Shown here: in pieces, positions 8,267 to 22,516 of the stretch | Layout of the letters: every line of letters begins with the position of its first letter | Numbering within the stretch: position 1 is the stretch's first letter | Assembly: GCF_020882245.1 (NCBI RefSeq) | Contig: NC_083599.1 | Location: 15,014,865 to 15,078,864, forward strand | Length of the DNA: 64,000 nucleotides | Origin: Rhopalosiphum padi | Lineage: Eukaryota > Arthropoda > Insecta > Hemiptera > Aphididae | Reading direction: 5' to 3' | The notes under the pieces: model-generated | Told to the model about the DNA's origin: nothing | Database searches by the model: none | The model's input: the letters and a program-made list of their open reading frames with translations, nothing else | Program-made: the position numbers and the translations under genes

Positions 8267-10198
8267 TTCTTATTACAACATTTGTGAAAGCAGTTTGCAC
8301 TTGAAACTTAAATACTAATACGAATGTAAAACTGCAAATAGATATGAAATATAAATATTTAACAGATGATAAGATATAATAATTTTGATAAGACAAAAAA
8401 CATCGTACATATCTACTAGAATGTTATGTTGGATTTGAATGTAAAATAAGTGTTTATAAAGAATACACTTGTACAATAACTTAAAATTGCTGTTTTTTTA
8501 ATAGACTATGACATAACCATACCTCCAAAATAATACTGATTTAGAACATAAAAATATCGAATCATTATTGAATAAAAGTACCGTAAAGCATCTATTAAAA
8601 CTAGACGATTTAGATTACAATACTTTGGATTATGGTTTAATAAAAACCAAATTATGAAAAAAAAAACGCAGAAATAATAAAAAGATTTTTAAAACTGAGG
8701 CATATTTTAAGAATGAAAATTAAAAGCTCATTTTGTTTACCAATATTATATTAATATTTTTAACAAATTTCAATTGTTACACTACTATTAATTTACTATC
8801 AATTACATTTTATATTCATTACAAGTACATTGCATAAAATCATTATTATTATCAGAATCTTCAAGTCCATGTACAATGTAGGATGTTGAAACTTTCCCAA
8901 ATTCCGAAAATGTTAATGAATGTCTCAGCATGCCTTGAGTGATCTATTATTGTACTGCCATCTAAAAAAAAATAGTCATATAAATATGTATAATGGTTGG
9001 AGAAATTATAATAATGATGATTGATGAGCAATAAAAGATAATAAAAATCTACCAGTGTTGTGTTGAATTTTAATGAAAAAAAAATGTATAAAAAAAATAT
9101 GCTTGTACAATAACTTAAACTTGCTGATTTTTAATATGAAAAAAATATAAATTTGTAATATTTGTATTAACTATTATGTAAAACCATGCTTCATACTGTT
9201 TATAAAGTATCAGCTTCAGTGAAATATATGAATGTTAATAATGGTAAATAAGAATCATTTTCACAATCTAGTAAACAATGTTTTATGACATAAACATGAG
9301 AATTGAATGTTTTATGAGCAGCTAAAAATATGAATTTGTAATATTTGTATTAATTATTATGTAAAACCATGTTGTATAGTGTTTATGCAGTGTCAGCTTC
9401 AATGAAATATATGAATGTCAATAATGGTAAATAAGAATCATTTTTATAATCTAGTAGTAAAGGTTTTAAGACACTAACATGAGAATTGAATGTTTTATGA
9501 GCAGCTAAAAACATGAATTTGTTATATTTGTATAAATTATTATGTAAAAGCATGCTTCATAGTATTTATGCAGTGTCATCTTAAATGAAATATATGAATG
9601 TAAATAATGGTAAATAAGAATCATTTTCACAATCTAGTAGTAAAGGTTTAAAGACACTAACATGAGAATTGAGTGTTTTATAAGCAGTTAGATATATTAT
9701 GAATTAGCAATAATTGTATAAATTATAATGAAAAAGCATGCTTCATAGTGTTTATGCAGTGTCAGCCTCAATGAAATATATGAATGTTAATAATGGTAAA
9801 TAAGAATTATTTGCTTAATATAATGATCAGGGTTTTTTGACACTAATTTTATGTTATACTACTATTAACTGACTATCAATTACATTCTATATTCATTTAA
9901 CATACATTGCATAAAACCATTATTATTATCAGAATCTTCTAGTCCATTGTTCAATGTAGGATGTTGATACTTTCCCAAGTTGTAGGAATGTGAATGTCTG
10001 TCTCAGCATGTATCAAGTGATCTGCCTTACTACCATCTGAAAAAATGTAGTCGGTTAAATATGTATAATGGTTGTAGGATAAAATGTCACTAATACATGC
10101 CATAATTAAAACGAAAGTCTTTATATTAACTAGTACGTGAATACACTGAGCAATTCACAAATGGAAATAGTCATACAAAAACTAACACACAAACTTCA
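8267..10198 (+). repeat. Unit 5, short form (1932 bp)
   Basis: It has four subrepeats with the common short-form junction. It is the first unit with GTAAACAATG in S1, a variant shared with units 6, 7, 8 and 30. A private T occurs in CCAATATTATATTAAT near 8745. It forms a pair with unit 6 that is paralleled by units 7-8. Confidence 0.97.
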
Positions 10199-12310
10199 TT
10201 CTTATTACAACATTTGTGAAAGCAGTTTGCACTTGAAACTTAAATACTAATACGAATGTAAAACTGCAAATAGATATGAAATATAAATATTTAACAGATG
10301 ATAAGATATAATAATTTTGATAAGACAAAAAACATCGTACATATCTACTAGAATGTTATGTTGGATTTGAATGTAAAATAAGTGTTTATAAAGAATACAC
10401 TTGTAATAACTTAAAATTGCTGTTTTTTTAATAGACTATGACATAACCATACCTCCAAAATAATACTGATTTAGAACATAAAAATATCGAATCATTATTG
10501 AATAAAAGTACCGTAAAGCATCTATTAAAACTAGACGATTTAGATTACAATACTTTGGATTATGGTTTAATAAAAACCAAATTATGAAAAAAAAAAACGC
10601 AGAAATAATAAAAAGATTTTTAAAACTGAGGCATATTTTAAGAATGAAAATTAAAAGCTCATTTTGTTTACCAATACTATATTAATATTTTTAACAAATT
10701 TCAATTGTTACACTACTATTAATTTACTATCAATTACATTTTATATTCATTACAAGTACATTGCATAAAATCATTATTATTATCAGAATCTTCAAGTCCA
10801 TGTACAATGTAGGATGTTGAAACTTTCCCAAATTCCGAAAATGTTAATGAATGTCTCAGCATGCCTTGAGTGATCTATTATTGTACTGCCATCTAAAAAA
10901 AAATAGTCATATAAATATGTATAATGGTTGGAGAAATTATAATAATGATGATTGATGAGCAATAAAAGATAATAAAAATCTACCAGTGTTGTGTTGAATT
11001 TTAATGAAAAAAAAATGTATAAAAAAAATATGCTTGTACGATAACTTAAACTTGCTGATTTTTAATATGAAAAAAATATAAATTTGTAATATTTGTATTA
11101 ACTATTATGTAAAACCATGCTTCATACTGTTTATAAAGTATCAGCTTCAGTGAAATATATGAATGTTAATAATGGTAAATAAGAATCATTTTCACAATCT
11201 AGTAAACAATGTTTTATGACATAAACATGAGAATTGAATGTTTTATGAGCAGCTAAAAATATGAATTTGTAATATTTGTATTAATTATTATGTAAAACCA
11301 TGTTGTATAGTGTTTATGCAGTGTCAGCTTCAATGAAATATATGAATGTCAATAATGGTAAATAAGAATCATTTTTATAATCTAGTAGTAAAGGTTTTAA
11401 GACACTAACATGAGAATTGAATGTTTTATGAGCAGCTAAAAACATGAATTTGTTATATTTGTATAAATTATTATGTAAAAGCATGCTTCATAGTATTTAT
11501 GCAGTGTCATCTTAAATGAAATATATGAATGTAAATAATGGTAAATAAGAATCATTTTCACAATCTAGTAGTAAAGGTTTAAAGACACTAACATGAGAAT
11601 TGAGTGTTTTATAAGCAGTTAGATATATTATGAATTAGCAATAATTGTATAAATTATAATGAAAAAGCATGCTTCATAGTGTTTATGCAGTGTCAGCCTC
11701 AATGAAATATATGAATGTTAATAATGGTAAATAAGAATCATTTTCACAATCTAGTAATCAAGGTTATAAGACACTATAATGAGAATTGAGTGTTTTATAA
11801 GCAGTTAAAAATATGAATTTATAATAGTTGTATAAATTATTATGTAAAACCATGTTTTATAGTGTTTATGATGTATCAGCTTCAATGAAATCTATGAATG
11901 TTAATGATGGTAAATAAGAATTATTTGCTGAATATAATGATCAGGGTTTTTTGACACTAATTTTATGTTATACTACTATTAACTGACTATCAATTACATT
12001 CTATATTCATTTAACATACATTGCATAAAACCATTATTATTATCAGAATCTTCTAGTCCATTGTTCAATGTAGGATGTTGATACTTTCCCAAGTTGTAGG
12101 AATGTGAATGTCTGTCTCAGCATGTATCAAGTATCGCCTTACTACCATCTGAAAAAATGTAGTCGGTTAAATATGTATAATGGTTGTAGGATAAAATGTC
12201 ACTAATACATGCCATAATTAAAACGAAAGTCTTTATATTAACTAGTACGTGAATACACTGAGCAATTCACAAATGGAAATAGTCATACAAAAACTAACAC
12301 ACAAACTTCA
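10199..12310 (+). repeat. Unit 6, long form (2112 bp)
   Basis: It has five subrepeats. GTACGATAAC in A2 (near 11037) is shared only with unit 8. A private 2-bp loss in C2 gives CAAGTATCGCCTT near 12128. It has the GTAATAAC form after ACTTGTA and GTAAACAATG in S1. Confidence 0.97.
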
Positions 12311-14242
12311 TTCTTATTACAACATTTGTGAAAGCAGTTTGCACTTGAAACTTAAATACTAATACGAATGTAAAACTGCAAATAGATATGAAATATAAAT
12401 ATTTAACAGATGATAAGATATAATAATTTTGATAAGACAAAAAACATCGTACATATCTACTAGAATGTTATGTTGGATTTGAATGTAAAATAAGTGTTTA
12501 TAAAGAATACACTTGTAATAACTTAAAATTGCTGTTTTTTTAATAGACTATGACATAACCATACCTCCAAAATAATACTGATTTAGAACATAAAAATATC
12601 GAATCATTATTGAATAAAAGTACCGTAAAGCATCTATTAAAACTAGACGATTTAGATTACAATACTTTGGATTATGGTTTAATAAAAACCAAATTATGAA
12701 AAAAAAAAACGCAGAAATAATAAAAAGATTTTTAAAACTGAGGCATATTTTAAGAATGAAAATTAAAAGCTCATTTTGTTTACCAATACTATATTAATAT
12801 TTTTAACAAATTTCAATTGTTACACTACTATTAATTTACTATCAATTACATTTTATATTCATTACAAGTACATTGCATAAAATCATTATTATTATCAGAA
12901 TCTTCAAGTCCATGTACAATGTAGGATGTTGAAACTTTCCCAAATTCCGAAAATGTTAATGAATGTCTCAGCATGCCTTGAGTGATCTATTATTGTACTG
13001 CCATCTAAAAAAAAAATAGTCATATAAATATGTATAATGGTTGGAGAAATTATAATAATGATGATTGATGAGCAATAAAAGATAATAAAAATCTACCAGT
13101 GTTGTGTTGAATTTTAATGAAAAAAAAATGTATAAAAAAAATATGCTTGTACAATAACTTAAACTTGCTGATTTTTAATATGAAAAAAATATAAATTTGT
13201 AATATTTGTATTAACTATTATGTAAAACCATGCTTCATACTGTTTATAAAGTATCAGCTTCAGTGAAATATATGAATGTTAATAATGGTAAATAAGAATC
13301 ATTTTCACAATCTAGTAAACAATGTTTTATGACATAAACATGAGAATTGAATGTTTTATGAGCAGCTAAAAATATGAATTTGTAATATTTGTATTAATTA
13401 TTATGTAAAACCATGTTGTATAGTGTTTATGCAGTGTCAGCTTCAATGAAATATATGAATGTCAATAATGGTAAATAAGAATCATTTTTATAATCTAGTA
13501 GTAAAGGTTTTAAGACACTAACATGAGAATTGAATGTTTTATGAGCAGCTAAAAACATGAATTTGTTATATTTGTATAAATTATTATGTAAAAGCATGCT
13601 TCATAGTATTTATGCAGTGTCATCTTAAATGAAATATATGAATGTAAATAATGGTAAATAAGAATCATTTTCACAATCTAGTAGTAAAGGTTTAAAGACA
13701 CTAACATGAGAATTGAGTGTTTTATAAGCAGTTAGATATATTATGAATTAGCAATAATTGTATAAATTATAATGAAAAAGCATGCTTCATAGTGTTTATG
13801 CAGTGTCAGCCTCAATGAAATATATGAATGTTAATAATGGTAAATAAGAATTATTTGCTTAATATAATGATCAGGGTTTTTTGACACTAATTTTATGTTA
13901 TACTACTATTAACTGACTATCAATTACATTCTATATTCATTTAACATACATTGCATAAAACCATTATTATTATCAGAATCTTCTAGTCCATTGTTCAATG
14001 TAGGATGTTGATACTTTCCCAAGTTGTAGGAATGTGAATGTCTGTCTCAGCATGTATCAAGTGATCTGCCTTACTACCATCTGAAAAAATGTAGTCGGTT
14101 AAATATGTATAATGGTTGTAGGATAAAATGTCACTAATACATGCCATAATTAAAACGAAAGTCTTTATATTAACTAGTACGTGAATACACTGAGCAATTC
14201 ACAAATGGAAATAGTCATACAAAAACTAACACACAAACTTCA
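12311..14242 (+). repeat. Unit 7, short form (1932 bp)
   Basis: It has four subrepeats. It has GTAAACAATG in S1 and the GTAATAAC form. With unit 8 it makes the second copy of the 5-6 dimer. Confidence 0.97.
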
Positions 14243-16356
14243 TTCTTATTACAACATTTGTGAAAGCAGTTTGCACTTGAAACTTAAATACTAATACGAA
14301 TGTAAAACTGCAAATAGATATGAAATATAAATATTTAACAGATGATAAGATATAATAATTTTGATAAGACAAAAAACATCGTACATATCTACTAGAATGT
14401 TATGTTGGATTTGAATGTAAAATAAGTGTTTATAAAGAATACACTTGTAATAACTTAAAATTGCTGTTTTTTTAATAGACTATGACATAACCATACCTCC
14501 AAAATAATACTGATTTAGAACATAAAAATATCGAATCATTATTGAATAAAAGTACCGTAAAGCATCTATTAAAACTAGACGATTTAGATTACAATACTTT
14601 GGATTATGGTTTAATAAAAACCAAATTATGAAAAAAAAAAAACGCAGAAATAATAAAAAGATTTTTAAAACTGAGGCATATTTTAAGAATGAAAATTAAA
14701 AGCTCATTTTGTTTACCAATACTATATTAATATTTTTAACAAATTTCAATTGTTACACTACTATTAATTTACTATCAATTACATTTTATATTCATTACAA
14801 GTACATTGCATAAAATCATTATTATTATCAGAATCTTCAAGTCCATGTACAATGTAGGATGTTGAAACTTTCCCAAATTCCGAAAATGTTAATGAATGTC
14901 TCAGCATGCCTTGAGTGATCTATTATTGTACTGCCATCTAAAAAAAAATAGTCATATAAATATGTATAATGGTTGGAGAAATTATAATAATGATGATTGA
15001 TGAGCAATAAAAGATAATAAAAATCTACCAGTGTTGTGTTGAATTTTAATGAAAAAAAAATGTATAAAAAAAATATGCTTGTACGATAACTTAAACTTGC
15101 TGATTTTTAATATGAAAAAAATATAAATTTGTAATATTTGTATTAACTATTATGTAAAACCATGCTTCATACTGTTTATAAAGTATCAGCTTCAGTGAAA
15201 TATATGAATGTTAATAATGGTAAATAAGAATCATTTTCACAATCTAGTAAACAATGTTTTATGACATAAACATGAGAATTGAATGTTTTATGAGCAGCTA
15301 AAAATATGAATTTGTAATATTTGTATTAATTATTATGTAAAACCATGTTGTATAGTGTTTATGCAGTGTCAGCTTCAATGAAATATATGAATGTCAATAA
15401 TGGTAAATAAGAATCATTTTTATAATCTAGTAGTAAAGGTTTTAAGACACTAACATGAGAATTGAATGTTTTATGAGCAGCTAAAAACATGAATTTGTTA
15501 TATTTGTATAAATTATTATGTAAAAGCATGCTTCATAGTATTTATGCAGTGTCATCTTAAATGAAATATATGAATGTAAATAATGGTAAATAAGAATCAT
15601 TTTCACAATCTAGTAGTAAAGGTTTAAAGACACTAACATGAGAATTGAGTGTTTTATAAGCAGTTAGATATATTATGAATTAGCAATAATTGTATAAATT
15701 ATAATGAAAAAGCATGCTTCATAGTGTTTATGCAGTGTCAGCCTCAATGAAATATATGAATGTTAATGGTAAATAAGAATCATTTCACAATCTAGTAGTA
15801 AAGGTTTAAAGACACTAACATGAGAATTCAGTGTTTTATAAGCAGTTAGATATATTATGAATTAGCAATAATTGTATAAATTATAATGAAAAAGCATGCT
15901 TCATAGTGTTTATGCAGTGTCAGCCTCAATGAAATATATGAATGTTAATAATGGTAAATAAGAATTATTTGCTTAATATAATGATCAGGGTTTTTTGACA
16001 CTAATTTTATGTTATACTACTATTAACTGACTATCAATTACATTCTATATTCATTTAACATACATTGCATAAAACCATTATTATTATCAGAATCTTCTAG
16101 TCCATTGTTCAATGTAGGATGTTGATACTTTCCCAAGTTGTAGGAATGTGAATGTCTGTCTCAGCATGTATCAAGTGATCTGCCTTACTACCATCTGAAA
16201 AAATGTAGTCGGTTAAATATGTATAATGGTTGTAGGATAAAATGTCACTAATACATGCCATAATTAAAACGAAAGTCTTTATATTAACTAGTACGTGAAT
16301 ACACTGAGCAATTCACAAATGGAAATAGTCATACAAAAACTAACACACAAACTTCA
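14243..16356 (+). repeat. Unit 8, long by secondary duplication (2114 bp)
   Basis: It is long in size but not in structure. After S4 it has a second S4-type subrepeat instead of S5, and then the short-form junction GAATTATTTGCTTAATAT. It therefore derives from a short-type unit. GTACGATAAC in A2 is shared with unit 6. Confidence 0.96.
15766..15950 (+). repeat. Extra S4 copy in unit 8
   Basis: This 185-bp segment repeats the S4 pattern (GTTAGATATATTATGAATTAG ... GTCAGCCTCAATG). It is preceded by TGTTAATGG, missing the ATA of TGTTAATAATGG. It carries GAGAATTCAGTG, otherwise seen only in unit 10. The pattern fits an unequal exchange within the subrepeat block. Confidence 0.92.
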
Positions 16357-18470
16357 TTCTTATTACAACATTTGTGAAAGCAGTTTGCACTTGAAACTTA
16401 AATACTAATACGAATGTAAAACTGCAAATAGATATGAAATATAAATATTTAACAGATGATAAGATATAATAATTTTGATAAGACAAAAAACATCATACAT
16501 ATCTACTAGAATGTTATGTTGGATTTGAATGTAAAATAAGTGTTTATAAAGAATACACTTGTACAATAACTTAAAATTGCTGTTTTTTTAATAGACTATG
16601 ACATAACCATACCTCCAAAATAATACTGATTTAGAACATAAAAATATCGAATCATTATTGAATAAAAGTACCGTAAAGCATCTATTAAAACTAGACGATT
16701 TAGATTACAATACTTTGGATTATGGTTTAATAAAAACCAAATTATGAAAAAAAAAACGCAGAAATAATAAAAAGATTTTTAAAACTGAGGCATATTTTAA
16801 GAATGAAAATTAAAAGCTCATTTTGTTTACCAATACTATATTAATATTTTTAACAAATTTCAATTGTTACACTACTATTAATTTACTATCAATTACATTT
16901 TATATTCATTACAAGTACATTGCATAAAATCATTATTATTATCAGAATCTTCAAGTCCATGTACAATGTAGGATGTTGAAACTTTCCCAAATTCCGAAAA
17001 TGTTAATGAATGTCTCAGCATGCCTTGAGTGATCTACTATTGTACTGCCATCTAAAAAAAAATAGTCATATAAATATGTATAATGGTTGGAGAAATTATA
17101 ATAATGATGATTGATGAGCAATAAAAGATAATAAAAATCTACCAGTGTTGTGTTGAATTTTAATGAAAAAAAAATGTAAAAAAAAAATATGCTTGTACAA
17201 TAACTTAAACTTGCTGATTTTTAATATGAAAAAAATATAAATTTGTAATATTTGTATTAACTATTATGTAAAACCATGCATCATACTGTTTATAAAGTAT
17301 CAGCTTCAGTGAAATATATGAATGTTAATAATGGTAAATAAGAATCATTTTCACAATCTAGTAGTCAATGTTTTATGACATAAACATGAGAATTGAATGT
17401 TTTATGAGCAGCTAAAAATATGAATTTGTAATATTTGTATAAATTGTTATGTAAAACCATGTTGTATAGTGTTTATGCAGTGTCAGCTTCAATGAAATAT
17501 ATGAATGTCAATAATGGTAAATAAGAATCATTTTTATAATCTAGTAGTAAAGGTTTTAAGACACTAACATGAGATTTGAATGTTTTATGAGCAGCTAAAA
17601 ATATGAATTTGTTATATTTGTATAAATTATTATGTAAAAGCATGCTTCATAGTATTTATGCAGTGTCATCTTAAATGAAATATATGAATGTAAATAATGG
17701 TAAATAAGAATCATTTCACAATCTAGTAGTAAAGGTTTAAAGACACTAACATGAGAATTGAGTGTTTTATAAGCAGTTTGATATATTATGAATTAGCAAT
17801 AATTGTATAAATTATAATGAAAAAGCATGCTTCATAGTGTTTATGCAGTGTCAGCCTCAATGAAATATATGAATGTTAATAATGGTAAATAAGAATCATT
17901 TTCACAATCTAGTAATCAAGGTTATAAGACACTATAATGAGAATTGAGTGTTTTATAAGCAGTTAAAAATATGAATTTATAATAGTTGTATAAATTATTA
18001 TGTAAAACCATGTTTTATAGTGTTTATGATGTATCAGCTTCAATGAAATCTATGAATGTTAATGATGGTAAATAAGAATTATTTGCTGAATATAATGATC
18101 AGGGTTTTTTGACACTAATTTTATGTTATACTACTATTAACTGACTATCAATTACATTCTATATTCATTTAACATACATTGCATAAAACCATTATTATTA
18201 TCAGAATCTTCTAGTCCATTGTTCAATGTAGGATGTTGATACTTTCCCAAGTTGTAGGTATGTGAATGTCTGTCTCAGCATGTATCAAGTGATCTGCCAT
18301 ACTACCATCTGAAAAAATGTAGTCGGTTAAATATGTATAATGGTTGTAGGATAAAATGTCACTAATACATGCCATAATTAAAACGAAAGTCTTTATATTA
18401 ACTAGTACGGGAATACACTGAGCAATTCACAAATGGAAATAGTCAAACAAAAACTAACACACAAACTTCA
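16357..18470 (+). repeat. Unit 9, long form (2114 bp)
   Basis: It has five subrepeats. CATGCATCATAC in S1 is shared with units 14 and 16. GAGATTTGAATG is shared with units 11, 14, 16 and 17. Private changes are CATCATACAT near 16491, GGTATGTG near 18258 and TGCCATAC in C2. Its tail has TACGGG plus TCAAAC. Confidence 0.97.
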
Positions 18471-20402
18471 TTCTTATTACAACATTTGTGAAAGCAGTTT
18501 GCACTTGAAACTTAAATACTAATACGAATGTAAAACTGCAAATAGATATGAAATATAAATATTTAACAGATGATAAGATATAATAATTTTGATAAGACAA
18601 AAAACATCGTACATATCTACTAGAATGTTATGTTGGATTTGAATGTAAAATAAGTGTTTATAAAGAATACACTTGTACAATAACCTTAAATTGCTGTTTT
18701 TTTAATAGACTATGACATAACCATACCTCCAAAATAATACTGATTTAGAACATAAAAATATCGAATCATTATTGAATAAAAGTACCGTAAAGCATCTATT
18801 AAAACTAGACGATTTAGATTACAATACTTTGGATTATGGTTTAATAAAAACCAAATTATGAAAAAAAAAAACGCAGAAATAATAAAAAGATTTTTAAAAC
18901 TGAGGCATATTTTAAGAATGAAAATTAAAAGCTCATTTTGTTTACCAATACTATATTAATATTTTTAACAAATTTCAATTGTTACACTACTATTAATTTA
19001 CTATCAATTACATTTTATATTCATTACAAGTACATTGCATAAAATCATTATTATTATCAGAATCTTCAAGTCCATGTACAATGTAGGATGTTGAAACTTT
19101 CCCAAATTCCGAAAATGTTAATGAATGTCTCAGCATGCCTTGAGTGATCTACTATTGTACTGCCATCTAAAAAAAAATAGTCATATAAATATGTATAATG
19201 GTTGGAGAAATTATAATAATGATGATTGATGAGCAATAAAAGATAATAAAAATCTACTAGTGTTGTGTTGAATTTTAATGAAAAAAAAATGTATAAAAAA
19301 AATATGCTTGTACAATAACTTAAACTTGCTGATTTTTAATATGAAAAAAATATAAATTTGTAATATTTGTATTAACTATTATGTAAAACCATGCTTCATA
19401 CTGTTTATAAAGTATCAGCTTCAGTGAAATATATGAATGTTAATAATGGTAAATAAGAATCATTTTCACAATCTAGTAGTCAATGTTTTATGACATAAAC
19501 ATGAGAATTGAATGTTTTATGAGCAGCTAAAAATATGAATTTGTAATATTTGTATAAATTGTTATGTAAAACCATGTTGTATAGTGTTTATGCAGTGTCA
19601 GCTTCAATGAAATATATGAATGTCAATAATGGTAAATAAGAATCATTTTTATAATCTAGTAGTAAAGGTTTTAAGACACTAACATGAGAATTGAATGTTT
19701 TATGAGCAGCTAAAAATATGAATTTGTTATATTTGTATAAATTATTATGTAAAAGCATGCTTCATACTATTTATGCAGTGTCATCTTAAATGAAATATAT
19801 GAATGCAAATAATGGTAAATAAGAATCATTTCACAATCTAGTAGTAAAGGTTTAAAGACACTAACATGAGAATTCAGTGTTTTATAAGCAGTTAGATATA
19901 TTATGAATTAGCAATAATTGTATAAATTATAATGAAAAAGCATGCTTCATAGTGTTTATGCAGTGTCAGCCTCAATGAAATATATGAATGTTAATAATGG
20001 TAAATAAGAATTATTTGCTTAATATAATGATCAGGGTTTTTTGACACTAATTTTATGTTATACTACTATTAACTGACTATCAATTACATTCTATATTCAT
20101 TTAACATACATTGCATAAAACCATTATTATTATCAGAATCTTCTAGTCCATTGTTCAATGTAGGATGTTGATACTTTCCCAAGTTGTAGGAATGTGAATG
20201 TCTGTCTCAGCATGTATCAAGTGATCTGCCTTACTACCATCTGAAAAAATGTAGTCGGTTAAATATGTATAATGGTTGTAGGATAAAATGTCACTAATAC
20301 ATGCCATAATTAAAACGAAAGTCTTTATATTAACTAGTACGTGAATACACTGAGCAATTCACAAATGGAAATAGTCATACAAAAACTAACACACAAACTT
20401 CA
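18471..20402 (+). repeat. Unit 10, short form (1932 bp)
   Basis: It has four subrepeats. Private variants are AATAACCTTAAATTG near 18680, CTACTAGTG near 19257 and GAATGCAAATAATGG near 19803. GAGAATTCAGTG in the S3/S4 join is shared with the extra S4 of unit 8. Confidence 0.97.
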
Positions 20403-22516
20403 TTCTTATTACAACATTTGTGAAAGCAGTTTGCACTTGAAACTTAAATACTAATACGAATGTAAAACTGCAAATAGATATGAAATATAAATATTTAACA
20501 GATGATAAGATATAATAATTTTGATAAGACAAAAAACATCGTACATATCTACTAGAATGTTATGTTGGATTTGAATGTAAAATAAGTGTTTATAAAGAAT
20601 ACACTTGTACAATAACTTAAAATTGCTGTTTTTTTAATAGACTATGACATAACCATACCTCCAAAATAATACTGATTTAGAACATAAAAATATCGAATCA
20701 TTATTGAATAAAAGTACCGTAAAGCATCTATTAAAACTAGACGATTTAGATTACAATACTTTGGATTATGGTTTAATAAAAACCAAATTATGAAAAAAAA
20801 AACGCAGAAATAATAAAAAGATTTTTAAAACTGAGGCATATTTTAAGAATGAAAATTAAAAGCTCATTTTGTTTACCAATACTATATTAATATTTTTAAC
20901 AAATTTCAATTGTTACACTACTATTAATTTACTATCAATTACATTTTATATTCATTACAAGTACATTGCATAAAATCATTATTATTATCAGAATCTTCAA
21001 GTCCATGTACAATGTAGGATGTTGAAACTTTCCCAAATTCCGAAAATGTTAATGAATGTCTCAGCATGCCTTGAGTGATCTACTATTGTACTGCCATCTA
21101 AAAAAAAATAGTCATATAAATATGTATAATGGTTGGAGAAATTATAATAATGATGATTGATGAGCAATAAAAGATAATAAAAATCTACCAGTGTTGTGTT
21201 GAATTTTAATGAAAAAAAAATGTAAAAAAAAAATATGCTTGTACAATAACTTAAACTTGCTGATTTTTAATATGAAAAAAATATAAATTTGTAATATTTG
21301 TATTAACTATTATGTAAAACCATGCTTCATACTGTTTATAAAGTATCAGCTTCAGTGAAATATATGAATGTTAATAATGGTAAATAAGAATCATTTTCAC
21401 AATCTAGTAGTCAATGTTTTATGACATAAACATGAGAATTGAATGTTTTATGAGCAGCTAAAAATATGAATTTGTAATATTTGTATAAATTGTTATGTAA
21501 AACCATGTTGTATAGTGTTTATGCAGTGTCAGCTTCAATGAAATATATGAATGTCAATAATGGTAAATAAGAATCATTTTTATAATCTAGTAGTAAAGGT
21601 TTTAAGACACTAACATGAGATTTGAATGTTTTATGAGCAGCTAAAAATATGAATTTGTTATATTTGTATAAATTATTATGTAAAAGCATGCTTCATAGTA
21701 TTTATGCAGTGTCATCTTAAATGAAATATATGAATGTAAATAATGGTAAATAAGAATCATTTCACAATCTAGTAGTAAAGGTTTAAAGACACTAACATGA
21801 GAATTGAGTGTTTTATAAGCAGTTTGATATATTATGAATTAGCAATAATTGTATAAATTATAATGAAAAAGCATGCTTCATAGTGTTTATGCAGTGTCAG
21901 CCTCAATGAAATATATGAATGTTAATAATGGTAAATAAGAATCATTTTCACAATCTAGTAATCAAGGTTATAAGACACTATAATGAGAATTGAGTGTTTT
22001 ATAAGCAGTTAAAAATATGAATTTATAATAGTTGTATAAATTATTATGTAAAACCATGTTTTATAGTGTTTATGATGTATCAGCTTCAATGAAATCTATG
22101 AATGTTAATGATGGTAAATAAGAATTATTTGCTGAATATAATGATCAGGGTTTTTTGACACTAATTTTATGTTATACTACTATTAACTGACTATCAATTA
22201 CATTCTATATTCATTTAACATACATTGCATAAAACCATTATTATTATCAGAATCTTCTAGTCCATTGTTCAATGTAGGATGTTGATACTTTCCCAAGTTG
22301 TAGGAATGTGAATGTCTGTCTCAGCATGTATCAAGTGATCTGCCTTACTACCATCTGAAAAAATGTAGTCGGTTAAATATGTATAATGGTTGTAGGATAA
22401 AATGTCACTAATACATGCCATAATTAAAACGAAAGTCTTTATATTAACTAGTACGTGAATACACTGAGCAATTCACAAATGGAAATAGTCATACAAAAAC
22501 TAACACACAAACTTCA
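20403..22516 (+). repeat. Unit 11, long form (2114 bp)
   Basis: It has five subrepeats. It has GTAAAAAAAAAATATG in A2, TAAATTGTTATG in S2 and GAGATTTGAATG. This set is matched by unit 17, one of the reasons to see pair 17-18 as a relative of pair 11-12. Confidence 0.97.

Larger units (their letters stand above)
8267..16356 (+). repeat. Dimer duplication: units 5-6 and 7-8 (~4.04 kb step)
   Basis: Units 6 and 8 alone share GTACGATAAC, units 5-8 share GTAAACAATG, and short and long-size units alternate. The two blocks are 8267-12310 and 12311-16356. This indicates one two-unit duplication followed by small changes. Confidence 0.8.
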
